Below the pieces are notes generated by a model, which saw nothing but the letters and a program-made list of their open reading frames with translations, did not search any database and was not told where the DNA came from. Made by a program: the position numbers and the translations under genes. From positions 434,001 through 498,000 of the forward strand of contig NZ_FMZC01000003.1 of assembly GCF_900102625.1 (NCBI RefSeq): a stretch of DNA of 64,000 nucleotides, in the 5' to 3' direction. The DNA comes from Paracidovorax valerianellae. GTDB taxonomy: Bacteria > Pseudomonadota > Gammaproteobacteria > Burkholderiales > Burkholderiaceae_C. Shown here piece after piece: positions 15,222 through 23,641 of the stretch. Positions within the stretch are counted from its first letter, which is position 1. Each line of letters begins with the position of its first letter.

Positions 15222-16829
15222 TCAGGGGGCCGACGCGGCGGCGGACGGCACGGCAGCGGCAACGCCCCCGCCCGGATGGCTGGCCGCCCAGCGCGCGTAC
15301 TCCTGCGGATAGGCGATGCGGTAGCGCGTGGTGTGGAAATCGACCTCGGCCTGGCGCCCCAACAGCGCCGCACTGGCCAGCACGGCTTCGATGACGCGGG
15401 GCTCCGGCGAATAGTGCAGCAGCCGCGTCGCCCGTGCATGCATCTCAACCGCGTTCTGGGCGGTGACCGGCGTGGTCGTCACGGTGGCGAAATGGGCCGT
15501 TTCGCGAAAGAAGGCGATGCTGGCGAACACCTTGCGCGCGGTGTCTTCGCGGTAGGCCGGGTCGCGCTCAGGCACTGCGCGGTAGAGCTGGCTCACCCGC
15601 TCGTAGTCCCGCACCAGCAGCACGCCGAAAGCCAACGCCGCGCCACACACCAGCGCTGCGGCGCCCAACCCCACCCGACCAGGACGCCAGGGGTGCCCGT
15701 TGCGCTCACTGCGCCCGCTGGGCCAGCGGCGCACCAGGAGCAGCAGCGCGAACACCGTGGCCAACTGGAACGGCCCGTACCACAGCGGAAACTCCAGCAG
15801 GCTGTGCACCCCGACGATGGCGAGCACGCCCCAGGCCAGTTGGCGCACCGGATCGGTCTCGCGCCAGGGGCGCAGGCGCCAGAGGCCCCACAGCGCCAGC
15901 GCGCACAGGGCCGACGTGACTGGCAGGCCCAGCTCCACGGCCAAGTGCAGCGGCAGGTTGTGGGCGTTGTCCAGCAGCACGCAAAAACGCTCGCCCGGGA
16001 ACAGGGTGGCGTAGTGCGCGTAGGCCATTTCGCCCCAGCCCCAGCCGGTGAGAGGCTTCTGGGCGATCAGGTGGAGCATGTTGGACCACAGCACCTTGCG
16101 GCTGACGCAGCCCTGGCCTTCATCGGCCAGCCGCTGGAACAGCCCGTCCATCTGCACGCCCATCCAGTGCTCCAGCATCCAGGGCAGCAGCCAGGCCGCC
16201 AGCGCATAGAGCAGTGCGCCCGTGGCAGCGAAGGCCAGCGGGAAGACCCCGAGCGACCGGCGCCAGAGCACCAGCAGCCCGAGCATCACGCCCCACTCCA
16301 GAATGCCGGTGCGCGACGCGGTGGCGGCGTCGGCGGCGCTGATGAGCACCAGCGCCCAGGCAGCCAGCATGCCGGCGGCCACCGGCCCGGCCGGCCGGCG
16401 GATCGCGGGGAGCGCGGCCTGCAGGCGCGCCATCATCCAGGCCAGCGACCAGGCGCCCATGGCCAGCAGCGAGGCCTGCTGGTTGCGCTGGCGCAGGTTG
16501 CCCAGCGCCAGCCCCGGCGTGGACGGGTAGATCCAGGGCGACGCGCCGACATCGCCCCAGAAGAACTGCACCAGCCCCACGCCGGACGCTAGCACCGCCG
16601 CCAGCAGCAGGCCACCGGCGAGCACCCAGGCCGCCCACCGGCGCAACCCGCCCCGGGCCGGCTGCGCCTGCGCGGCCCCCAGGGCCAGGCCGGCCAGCAC
16701 GAGGGCGCAGGCGCCGGACGCCATCTGGGGCCAGAAATTGGACAGCGGCGCCTGGGTGTGGGCGAACAGGAACGGCAGCGCCACGGCCACGAGGGCCAGC
16801 GCACAGGCGAAGGCGTTGAACAGGGGCAT
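15222..16829 (-). CDS. PglL/Wzy-type O-oligosaccharyltransferase (pilin-glycosylation ligase-like)
   Basis: 535 residues with 10-12 hydrophobic segments and a large soluble C-terminal part rich in Arg and Glu (RDYERVSQLYRAVPERDPAYRED). The Wzy_C-type loop contains NLRQRNQQASLL and DNAHNLPLHLAVELGLP, the latter with the conserved His of PglL ligases. These enzymes move a lipid-linked glycan from undecaprenyl-PP onto periplasmic proteins such as type IV pilin, or act as O-antigen ligase. No pilin or glycan gene adjoins it, so the acceptor is unknown. The start at 16829 is preferred; the upstream frame to 17081 is antisense to the RNB gene. It is divergent from the RNB gene. Confidence 0.82.
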   Translation of the reverse strand: MPLFNAFACALALVAVALPFLFAHTQAPLSNFWPQMASGACALVLAGLALGAAQAQPARGGLRRWAAWVLAGGLLLAAVLASGVGLVQFFWGDVGASPWIYPSTPGLALGNLRQRNQQASLLAMGAWSLAWMMARLQAALPAIRRPAGPVAAGMLAAWALVLISAADAATASRTGILEWGVMLGLLVLWRRSLGVFPLAFAATGALLYALAAWLLPWMLEHWMGVQMDGLFQRLADEGQGCVSRKVLWSNMLHLIAQKPLTGWGWGEMAYAHYATLFPGERFCVLLDNAHNLPLHLAVELGLPVTSALCALALWGLWRLRPWRETDPVRQLAWGVLAIVGVHSLLEFPLWYGPFQLATVFALLLLVRRWPSGRSERNGHPWRPGRVGLGAAALVCGAALAFGVLLVRDYERVSQLYRAVPERDPAYREDTARKVFASIAFFRETAHFATVTTTPVTAQNAVEMHARATRLLHYSPEPRVIEAVLASAALLGRQAEVDFHTTRYRIAYPQEYARWAASHPGGGVAAAVPSAAASAP

Positions 16830-16971
16830 TGGGTGCGGCGGGGGCAAAAGGGCCCGATCATAGGCAGGGCGGGCGCCATCGCCCGAAGCGCCGGGGCCGG
16901 CTGGCGAAAACCCGGCGGCGCGGTCCGGGGTGCCGCCGGGGGCCTGCGGCACCCATGGGACAATCCCGCCC

Positions 16972-19062
16972 ATGCATGCACTGTTTGAAGAGGCCGGCAA
17001 ATTCCTCGCCGGCCGCATCCTTTCCGAGGCCGAAAGCTCAGCCCAGATCGAGCTCGACTCGGGCAAACGGGTGAAGGTCAAGGCCGCCCACCTGTTGATC
17101 CGGTTCGAAAAGCCATCGCCGGCCGAGATGCTGGCCCAGGCCCAGGCCGTGGCCGCGTCGATCGAGCTCGACCTGGCCTGGGAATTCGCCCCCGAGGACG
17201 AATTCGGCTTTGCCGACCTCGCGCGGGACTATTTCTCCGAGAACGCCACGCTGGTCCAGCAGGCCGGCGCGCTGTTCGCGCTGTACGAGGCACCGCACTA
17301 CTTCCGCCGTGCGGGCAAGGGCCGGTTCAAGAAGGCGCCGGCCGAGATCCTGCAGCAGGCGCTGGCCGCCATCGAGAAGAAAAAGCTCGTGCTGCAGCAG
17401 ATCGCCGACTGGGCCGAGCAGCTGGGCCGGGGTGAATGCCCGCAGCCGATCCGCGAGCAGCTGTACAAGATCCTGTTCAAGCCCGACAAGAACGCGCCCG
17501 AGTACAAGGCCGTGGTGGAGGCCAGCCGCGCCACCCACCTGCCGCCGCTGGAGCTGCTGCAGCGGGCCGGCGCCATCGACTCGGCCTACCAGTTCCACTG
17601 GAAGCGCTTCCTGTTCGACAACTTCCCGAAGGGCACCGGCTTTCCCGCCGTCACGGCACCCCAGCCGCCCGAAGACCTGCCGCTGGCCCCCGTGCAGGCC
17701 TATTCGATCGACGATTCGCAGACCACCGAAATCGACGATGCGCTGTCGGTGCAAGGGCTGGGCACCGGCACCGTGGTGCTGGGCATCCACATCGCCGCGC
17801 CGGGCCTTGCCATCGTGCCGGGCACGCCGCTCGACCAATTGGGGCGCAACCGCCTGTCCACGGTGTACATGCCCGGCTACAAGATCACCATGCTGCCCGA
17901 CGAGGTGGTGAAGATCTACACGCTGGACGAAGGGCGCGCCAACCCGGCCGTGTCGCTGTACGTCACGATCGACGAGGCGACGCTGGAAATTTCCGGCACC
18001 GAGACCAAGCTCGAACGCGTGCCCGTGGTGGCCAACCTGCGGCACGACCAGCTCGACCACATCGTGACCGAAGAGTGGCTGACCGATCCGGCATTTCAGG
18101 CCCCGGATGCCCCCCAGCGCTTGCTGGACCTGCGTTGGCAGCTATCCTTTTTGCATCGCCTGGCCAAGAGCCTCAAGGCCCAGCGCGAAGTGGTGCGCGG
18201 CAAGCCGGAGACCTTCAACCGGCCGGACTACAACTTCCGCCTCACCGGCAACGACGGCGCCGAGCCGCAGGGCCGCGAAACCGTCTCGATCACCACGCGC
18301 CGCCGCGGCGCGCCGCTGGACCTGATCGTGGCCGAGGCCGCCATCGTGGCCAACAGCACCTGGGGCGGCCTGCTGGCCGACCACGGTGTGCCGGGCATCT
18401 ACCGCAGCCAGGCCAGCCTGGCGCCGGGCGTGAAGGTGCGCATGGGCACCAAGGCGCTGCCGCACGCGGGCATCGGCGTGAAAAGCTACGCGTGGGCGAC
18501 CTCGCCGCTGCGCCGCTACGTCGATCTGGTGAACCAGTGGCAGATCATCGCGTGCGTGCGCAATGGCCGCACGGCCGCGCTGGCCGCGCCGTTCAAGCCC
18601 AAGGACGCGGACCTGTTTTCGGTCATCAGCAGCTTCGATGCGGCCTACAGCGCCTACAACGGCTACCAGGCCGGCATGGAGCGCTTCTGGACGCTGCAAT
18701 ACCTGCAGCAAAACGAGATCACCGAGATCGAGGCCACCGTGTTCAAGGAAGGCCCGGGGGGCAGCTTCCTCGTGCGGGCCGATGCGCTGCCGCTGGTGCT
18801 GCCCGTGCTGGGCGCGCAGAACCTGTCGCGCGGCGCGCGGGTGCGCGTGAAGCTCGGCGAGATCGATGAGATCACGCTCGACGTCAACGGCACCGTGCTG
18901 GAGCGCCTGGACAGCCCGGCCGACAGTGCCGAAGCCGCGCCGCAGGGCGACGAGGCGGGCGAGGACGACGAAGAAGCCGTGGCGGGCCCCATCGCCATCG
19001 CAGTGGATGTGAACGAAGCCGAGGCCGGCGCAGGCGCCAGCACGGATAATCGGGCGCCGTGA
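16972..19062 (+). CDS. RNB-domain exoribonuclease (RNase II/R family)
   Basis: A 696-residue 3'-5' exoribonuclease. The RNB active site is intact: YSIDDSQTTEIDDALSV carries the clustered metal-binding Asp residues, and YAWATSPLRRYVDLVNQWQ is the conserved RNB end motif. Unlike E. coli RNase II/R, the N-terminal region (about 1-240) has no obvious cold-shock domains but a helical segment, and the C-terminal S1-like region is degenerate, followed by an acidic Ala-rich tail (about 635-696). An interspersed repeat copy (18109-18157, antisense) is embedded in the coding region. It overlaps the TonB-like gene by 4 bp. It heads the operon RNB - tonB-like - aroE - mtgA. Confidence 0.88.
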   Translation: MHALFEEAGKFLAGRILSEAESSAQIELDSGKRVKVKAAHLLIRFEKPSPAEMLAQAQAVAASIELDLAWEFAPEDEFGFADLARDYFSENATLVQQAGALFALYEAPHYFRRAGKGRFKKAPAEILQQALAAIEKKKLVLQQIADWAEQLGRGECPQPIREQLYKILFKPDKNAPEYKAVVEASRATHLPPLELLQRAGAIDSAYQFHWKRFLFDNFPKGTGFPAVTAPQPPEDLPLAPVQAYSIDDSQTTEIDDALSVQGLGTGTVVLGIHIAAPGLAIVPGTPLDQLGRNRLSTVYMPGYKITMLPDEVVKIYTLDEGRANPAVSLYVTIDEATLEISGTETKLERVPVVANLRHDQLDHIVTEEWLTDPAFQAPDAPQRLLDLRWQLSFLHRLAKSLKAQREVVRGKPETFNRPDYNFRLTGNDGAEPQGRETVSITTRRRGAPLDLIVAEAAIVANSTWGGLLADHGVPGIYRSQASLAPGVKVRMGTKALPHAGIGVKSYAWATSPLRRYVDLVNQWQIIACVRNGRTAALAAPFKPKDADLFSVISSFDAAYSAYNGYQAGMERFWTLQYLQQNEITEIEATVFKEGPGGSFLVRADALPLVLPVLGAQNLSRGARVRVKLGEIDEITLDVNGTVLERLDSPADSAEAAPQGDEAGEDDEEAVAGPIAIAVDVNEAEAGAGASTDNRAP
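18109..18157 (-). repeat. Interspersed 49-bp element, copy 3 (inside the RNB gene)
   Basis: On the minus strand a 17-bp box ends in ATAGC and is followed by a 32-bp body containing AAGCGCTGGGGGGC. It lies wholly inside the RNB reading frame in antisense orientation and encodes part of LLDLRWQLSFLHRLAK. The left half-arm of the stem is degraded. Confidence 0.6.
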
Positions 19063-19919
19063 AACTGCCCGCCTTCCTCCAACGATTCAGCACGCTGCAG
19101 CTGGCGCTCGGCGTGTCCATCGCCGTGCACGCGGTGCTGCTGTCGGTGCGGTTCATCGACCCGGAGGGCTTCAACCGCGTTTTCCAGGACACCCCGCTGG
19201 AGGTGATTCTGGTGAACGCGAAATCCAACGAGCGCCCGGACAAGGCCCAGGCGATCGCGCAGTCGTCCCTGGCGGGCGGCGGCGAGGCGGCCAAGGGTCG
19301 CGCCACCAGCCCCCTGCCCTATTCGGCCCTTACCGCGGTGGGCGACGACTTCGAAGAGGCCCAGCGCAAGCTCGACGCCATGCAGGAGCAGCAAAGCCAG
19401 CTGCTCGCTCAGTTGCGCAAGCAACTGGCGACCCTGCCCCTGCCCGACCCGCGCCAGCCCAGCCAGAGCGCCGATGCGCTGGCGCAGGAAGAAAAACGCC
19501 GCCAGCTCATCAAGCTGCTGGCCGAGATCGAAAAGCGCATCAACGAAGAAAACGCCCGCCCCAAGAAACGCTACATCAGCCCCGCCACGCGCGAGGAGGT
19601 GTACGCGGTTTACTACGACGGGCTGCGCCGCAAGATCGAAGACAAAGGCACCGACAACTTCCCCGAACAGGGCGGCAAGAAGCTCTACGGCGAGCTCACG
19701 ATGATCGTGACCGTGAACCACGACGGCACCGTGCTGGAAACCGAGATCGTGCAGGGCTCGGGCAACCGCCTGCTGGACAACCGCGCCCAGGCCATCGCCC
19801 GTTCGGCGGGGCCGTTCGGCGCCTTCGGCCCGGCGATGCGGGCCAAGGCCGACCAGATCGCCGTGGTTTCGCGCTTCAAGTTCACGCGCGACCAGACCCT
19901 CGAAACCAGCGTGCGCTGA
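19059..19919 (+). CDS. TonB-like C-terminal domain protein
   Basis: 286 residues, starting at GTG 19059, which overlaps the RNB stop (GTGA). One N-terminal membrane segment (about 11-28) is followed by a periplasmic region with a long helical Gln/Glu/Lys-rich stretch (about 95-165) and a C-terminal TonB-type domain (KKLYGELTMIVTVNHDGTVLETEIVQGSGNRLLDNRAQAI). Classic TonB energises outer-membrane receptors with ExbB and ExbD. No exbBD genes are nearby and the usual long Pro-rich spanner is missing, so it could instead be a TolA-like or scaffolding protein. Co-location with aroE and mtgA is by transcript, not obviously by function. Confidence 0.82.
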   Translation: MKLPAFLQRFSTLQLALGVSIAVHAVLLSVRFIDPEGFNRVFQDTPLEVILVNAKSNERPDKAQAIAQSSLAGGGEAAKGRATSPLPYSALTAVGDDFEEAQRKLDAMQEQQSQLLAQLRKQLATLPLPDPRQPSQSADALAQEEKRRQLIKLLAEIEKRINEENARPKKRYISPATREEVYAVYYDGLRRKIEDKGTDNFPEQGGKKLYGELTMIVTVNHDGTVLETEIVQGSGNRLLDNRAQAIARSAGPFGAFGPAMRAKADQIAVVSRFKFTRDQTLETSVR

Positions 19920-19984
19920 TCGATGCCCGCGCGCTCCTTGCCGCTTTAGGCACCTTCGCCGCTTTCTATCTGCACCGCACCGTG

Positions 19985-20836
19985 ATGACTTCGCCCGTGG
20001 ATTCCTACTGCGTGATGGGCAACCCCGTCGAGCACAGCCGCTCGCCCTGGATCCATGCGCGATTCGCCGAACTCACCGGCGAACGCCTTTCCTACACCCG
20101 CCGGCTCGTGCCGCTGGAGGGCTTCGATCAGGCCCTGGCCGACTTCGCCGCGGCGGGCGGGCGGGGCTGCAACGTGACGGTGCCCTTCAAGCTCGACGCC
20201 GCCCGGCTGGCCCACCGCGCCAGTGAACGGGTGCGGCTGGCCGGTGCGGCCAACACGCTCACCTTCGACGATGACGGCCGCGTGGCCGCCGACAACACCG
20301 ACGGGCTGGGCCTGGTGGCCGACATCGTGCGCAATGCCGGTGTGCCGCTGGCGGGCCGCGATGTGCTGCTGGTGGGCGCGGGCGGCGCAGCCGCCGGGGT
20401 GCTGGGGCCGCTGCTGCACGAGCGCCCGCGCCGCATCGTGGTGGTCAACCGCACCGCCGCCCGCGCACAAGCCCTGGTCCAGGCGCACGCCGATCTGGCT
20501 TTGCTACAAAAAACAGAGCTAACCACCCTAGATACATATGCGCTGGAGGCCGATTTCGATGTGATCGTCAACGCCACCGCCAGTAGCCTGTCCGGCGGTG
20601 AGGTGCCGGTGCCGGCGCAGGTGCTGCGCGCCGGCAGCCTGGCCTACGACATGATGTACGGCCCGGCCGCGCAGGGCTTTCTGGACTGGGCGAAGCAGCA
20701 CGGCGCGGTGCCGCGCGACGGCCTGGGCATGCTGGTGGAGCAGGCCGCCGAAGCGTTCGCGCTGTGGCGCGGCGTGCGCCCCCCGGCCGCACAGGTGCTG
20801 GACGAACTGCGCACCGCCACGGCGGCAGGCCGTTGA
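19985..20836 (+). CDS. aroE: Shikimate dehydrogenase
   Basis: A 283-residue NADPH-dependent enzyme that reduces 3-dehydroshikimate to shikimate. Motifs: YCVMGNPVEHSRSPWIH at the N-terminus (shikimate-binding Ser-x-Ser), NVTVPFK with the catalytic Lys, ADNTDGLGLV with the catalytic Asp, and the NADP loop GAGGAAAGVLGPL with NRTAARA. GTG at 19982 is directly before ATG 19985, and either could start. Residues about 173-189 (LLQKTELTTLDTYALEA) are encoded by an interspersed repeat copy, between the NADP-binding motif and the conserved DVIVNATASS. It therefore lies in a tolerant surface region of the nucleotide domain. Confidence 0.94.
   Translation: MTSPVDSYCVMGNPVEHSRSPWIHARFAELTGERLSYTRRLVPLEGFDQALADFAAAGGRGCNVTVPFKLDAARLAHRASERVRLAGAANTLTFDDDGRVAADNTDGLGLVADIVRNAGVPLAGRDVLLVGAGGAAAGVLGPLLHERPRRIVVVNRTAARAQALVQAHADLALLQKTELTTLDTYALEADFDVIVNATASSLSGGEVPVPAQVLRAGSLAYDMMYGPAAQGFLDWAKQHGAVPRDGLGMLVEQAAEAFALWRGVRPPAAQVLDELRTATAAGR
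20503..20551 (+). repeat. Interspersed 49-bp element, copy 4 (inside aroE, sense)
   Basis: A 17-bp box (GCTACAAAAAACAGAGC) and a 32-bp body ending TATGCGCTGGAGGCC lie in frame in aroE. Where other copies have ATAGC this one has AGAGC, which turns what would be an in-frame TAG into GAG. It shares its frame with the murG copy. Confidence 0.85.
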
Positions 20837-20843
20837 ACCCGCC

Positions 20844-21578
20844 ATGAAAGCCTTGCTGCGCTGGATCGGGCTGGTGCTGCTGGCGTTCGTGGCCCTGCAG
20901 GTCTTCTTCATCGGCCGCATTGCCGCCATGGTGGTTATCGACCCCGAATCCACCGCCTTCCAGCGCTCCGAAGCCTGGGCGCAGATCGCGGGACCCGGCC
21001 CGCTGCGGTGGCACCAGCAGTGGGTGCCCTACGGCCAGATCGCCGACACCCTCAAGCGTGCGGTGATCGCATCGGAGGACGACGGCTTCGTCAACCACGA
21101 CGGCGTGGACTGGAATGCCATCGAAAAGGCCTGGGAGCGCAATGCACGCGCCGAAGCGCAGTCCGCCAAACGCCAGGAGGCGCAGCCCGACCGGCCGGTG
21201 CGCAACCCCAAGATCCGCGGCGGCTCCACCATCACCCAGCAACTGGCCAAGAACCTGCTGCTGTCGGGCGAGCGCACGCTGTTGCGCAAGGGGCAGGAAT
21301 TCGTGCTCACGCTGGCGCTGGAGCAACTGCTGAGCAAGCAGCGCATCCTGGAGACCTACCTGAACAGCGTGGAATGGGGCGAAGGCGTCTTCGGGGCCGA
21401 GGCCGCCGCGCAGCACTACTTTCGCAAGAGCGCCGCGAAGCTCAGCGCGGCCGAAGCGGCCCGGCTGGCGGTGATGCTGCCGCAGCCCAAGCGCTTTGAA
21501 AAGGCACCGGGGTCGGCCTATCTGTCCGGCCGCACCCGCGTGATCCTGGGCCGCATGGGATCGGCCGAACTGCCCTAG
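20844..21578 (+). CDS. mtgA: Monofunctional biosynthetic peptidoglycan transglycosylase
   Basis: A 244-residue GT51 enzyme with an N-terminal membrane anchor (about 7-28). The catalytic-Glu motif appears as ASEDDGFVNHDGVDW, and RGGSTITQQLAKNLLLSGERT is the second conserved block, followed by ETYLNSVEWGEGVFGAEAAAQHYF. It polymerises glycan strands from lipid II in the periplasm without a transpeptidase domain. It starts 8 bp after aroE and ends the rightward operon. Length fits MtgA (about 240). Convergent with the IclR-family gene. Confidence 0.94.
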   Translation: MKALLRWIGLVLLAFVALQVFFIGRIAAMVVIDPESTAFQRSEAWAQIAGPGPLRWHQQWVPYGQIADTLKRAVIASEDDGFVNHDGVDWNAIEKAWERNARAEAQSAKRQEAQPDRPVRNPKIRGGSTITQQLAKNLLLSGERTLLRKGQEFVLTLALEQLLSKQRILETYLNSVEWGEGVFGAEAAAQHYFRKSAAKLSAAEAARLAVMLPQPKRFEKAPGSAYLSGRTRVILGRMGSAELP

Positions 21579-21627
21579 AAACCCAGGCCAGGTCGGGGCC
21601 GAAGCCCCTGAGCCCAGGCGCCTGGAT

Positions 21628-22425
21628 TCAGACGTGCGGGCCGTTGAGCATGTCGCCCAGCGGGCCGGGCATGATCGCCGCCTCTTCGCCGATGCGGTCC
21701 GCGGTGGCCTGCACCAGCGGCAGGAAGCGCTTGAGCATGCGCTCGTCCATCTGGCTGGCGAACGTCGAATACACCAGTGCTCCGCGCAGCACCCCGCCGC
21801 CGAACACCGGCACGGCGAACGCCGTGCTCTCGGCATTGCTGCGCGCGTGGCGAATGGCGTAGCCCTGGCGCCGCGTCTGCTGCACGACCTTGCGCATGCC
21901 CCACAGGTCGGTGATCTTCTGGCTTTCGTCGCCGTGCAGGTTGGCCGATTCCACCAGGATGCGGCGCTCGGCGCGGCTGCAAAACGACAGGTAGGTGCGG
22001 CCCAGCGCGGACGGAATCAACTCGTAGCGGCGCCCCAGGCTGGAGGGGCGGATGGCATAGGGGCTGTAGGGCATGGTGCAGAACACCACGCGGATCTGGT
22101 GGCCTTCGATGACCCCCAGCGACAGCGGCCACTTGATCTGGCGCGTGGTGGCGATCATGAGCGGCGCGGCCACTTCGGCCAGGCGCAGCTTTTCGTTGAT
22201 GCCGCTGCTCAGGTTGCCCACTGCGAGCGTGAGCTGGTATTGGCCGTACGCATGCGGGTCGCTGCGCACGTATTTCTCGGATTCCAGCGTGCTCAGCAGC
22301 CGGTGCAGCGTGGACTTGGCCAGGCCGGTGCGCTGGTGCAATTCCTGCAGGCTCCAGGTGGATCGCTCGTTCATCACGCGAAGGATGAGCAGCGCACGCT
22401 GCACGGAACGGACTTCGGTACTCAT
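21628..22425 (-). CDS. IclR-family transcriptional regulator
   Basis: 265 residues: a winged helix-turn-helix (about 5-65; RSVQRALLILRVMNERSTWSLQELHQRTGLAKSTLHRLL) then a GAF-like effector domain. IclR proteins respond to small organic acids and usually control catabolic operons. It is the last gene of the leftward unit after the aldolase (68-bp gap, which holds a TGGCG/CGCCA palindrome), so it may have its own promoter. Likely regulator of the Bug-cupin-aldolase unit; effector unknown. Confidence 0.9.
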   Translation of the reverse strand: MSTEVRSVQRALLILRVMNERSTWSLQELHQRTGLAKSTLHRLLSTLESEKYVRSDPHAYGQYQLTLAVGNLSSGINEKLRLAEVAAPLMIATTRQIKWPLSLGVIEGHQIRVVFCTMPYSPYAIRPSSLGRRYELIPSALGRTYLSFCSRAERRILVESANLHGDESQKITDLWGMRKVVQQTRRQGYAIRHARSNAESTAFAVPVFGGGVLRGALVYSTFASQMDERMLKRFLPLVQATADRIGEEAAIMPGPLGDMLNGPHV

Positions 22426-22455
22426 GTTTCTCTCTCGGTCTCGGGTTGGGCAGTA

Positions 22456-22471
22456 TGGCGCACGTACGCCA
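22456..22471. promoter_or_regulatory. Short palindrome upstream of the IclR-family gene
   Basis: TGGCG-N6-CGCCA lies 31-46 bp upstream of the IclR ATG, inside the only gap between aldolase and regulator. It is a candidate autoregulatory operator, but a 5-bp arm at this GC content can occur by chance. Confidence 0.25.
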
Positions 22472-22493
22472 CACGCAATCAGCGGTACGCCGC

Positions 22494-23285
22494 CTATGCC
22501 GCCATGGATTCAAGCGCTCCCGCCATCGCCTGCCGGGCCGCTGCACGCAGCAGAGCCTGGTCGGAGCCGACGACGAAGAACGCGACGCCCAGCGCGCGCA
22601 GGCTTGTCACCTGACGCACATCGGACACGAAGCACCCCACGGCACAACGTGCCTGGCGCCCCGCTTCGCACACCTGGGCCACCGCCTCGGTCACGCGCGG
22701 ATCGGTCGGGCTGTCGGCCCCGATCGACACGGCGAGATCGGCAGGGCCGATGAACAGGCAATCGACCCCCGGCACAGCCGCGATCTCATGCGCCTGCGCC
22801 ACGGCCTGCCCGCTTTCGATCTGCACGAGAACGGCGGTGTGCGCGTCGCTCAGGCGCAGATGTTCGGCCATGCCGCGCTGGCCATAGCCTCCGGCGCGCG
22901 GCGAAGCGGAATAACCACGGGTGCCACCATACCGCGCCGCGCGCACCACGTCGAGTGCGACGACGGCGGAGTCCACGTGCGGCACCATCACCCCGGCTGC
23001 GCCCATGTCCAGCGCCTGCTGGATGGCCGCGCCGCGCGGGTACGGCACGCGCACCAGCACCGGCAGGCCGCAGGCGCGTGCTGCCAGCAGGCTGCGGTCC
23101 AGGCTCTCGGGGCCGAAGGGGGCGTGCTCGGCATCGAGCACCAGGGTGTCGAGCCCCGTGGCGGCGAGCACTTCCACCGTCTGGTGCGAAGTCGTCTTCA
23201 CGAAGGTCGAAAAGAGAGGCTCGCCCGCCACGAGGCGTTCGCGCAGGGACAGGCCGCCTGGCTCGCCGGGAAGGGCGGCACTCAT
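22494..23285 (-). CDS. HpcH/HpaI aldolase family protein
   Basis: 263 residues with a TIM-barrel fold of the class II metal-dependent aldolases. Motifs: DTLVLDAEHAPFG, LVRVPYPRGAAIQQALDMGAAGVMVPHV and FIGPADLAVSIG. Family members cleave 4-hydroxy-2-oxo acids into pyruvate and an aldehyde, or act on 2-keto-3-deoxy-sugar acids. The start at 23285 overlaps the cupin stop by 4 bp. With a Bug-type binding protein and a cupin upstream, the context suggests uptake and breakdown of a small carboxylate, substrate unknown. Confidence 0.88.
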   Translation of the reverse strand: MSAALPGEPGGLSLRERLVAGEPLFSTFVKTTSHQTVEVLAATGLDTLVLDAEHAPFGPESLDRSLLAARACGLPVLVRVPYPRGAAIQQALDMGAAGVMVPHVDSAVVALDVVRAARYGGTRGYSASPRAGGYGQRGMAEHLRLSDAHTAVLVQIESGQAVAQAHEIAAVPGVDCLFIGPADLAVSIGADSPTDPRVTEAVAQVCEAGRQARCAVGCFVSDVRQVTSLRALGVAFFVVGSDQALLRAAARQAMAGALESMAA

Positions 23286-23641
23286 GCCAGGTATTCCGGG
23301 CGCGCGGGCGTGAAAACGTCGAGATTGAGCACCGGCTCGTCGCCCACGACCACACCGTAGTGCTGTACGTTGGGCGGAATGACCAGCAGCCCCCCGGGGC
23401 CGAGGCGCTTGACCTGGTCGTCGATGAAAAAGTCGATCTGCCCCGAAAGGATGTACACCACCTGCTCGTGGGGATGGGAGTGCGGGCGTGGCTCGTGCCC
23501 CGGCATCAGCCGGTGCAGCGCGAGCGTGACGTTCTCGCTGCCGAACGCCTTGCGCTCGATGCCGCGGCGCACGGGTGTCCATTCCAGGGCACTCCAGTCG
23601 ACGCTGTTCAGCGCCCCGAACAGGGGGTGGGGGGTATTCAT
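23282..23641 (-). CDS. Cupin-domain protein
   Basis: 119 residues, a single small beta barrel. The metal-binding motifs are HSHPHEQVVYILSGQ and VIPPNVQHYG (His, His, Glu, then a later His). The ATG at 23641 overlaps the stop of the binding-protein gene by 4 bp, and its own stop overlaps the aldolase. Three genes linked by 4-bp overlaps imply strict co-translation. Small cupins can be isomerases, dioxygenases or simple sugar-acid lyases; the reaction is unknown. Confidence 0.85.
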   Translation of the reverse strand: MNTPHPLFGALNSVDWSALEWTPVRRGIERKAFGSENVTLALHRLMPGHEPRPHSHPHEQVVYILSGQIDFFIDDQVKRLGPGGLLVIPPNVQHYGVVVGDEPVLNLDVFTPARPEYLA

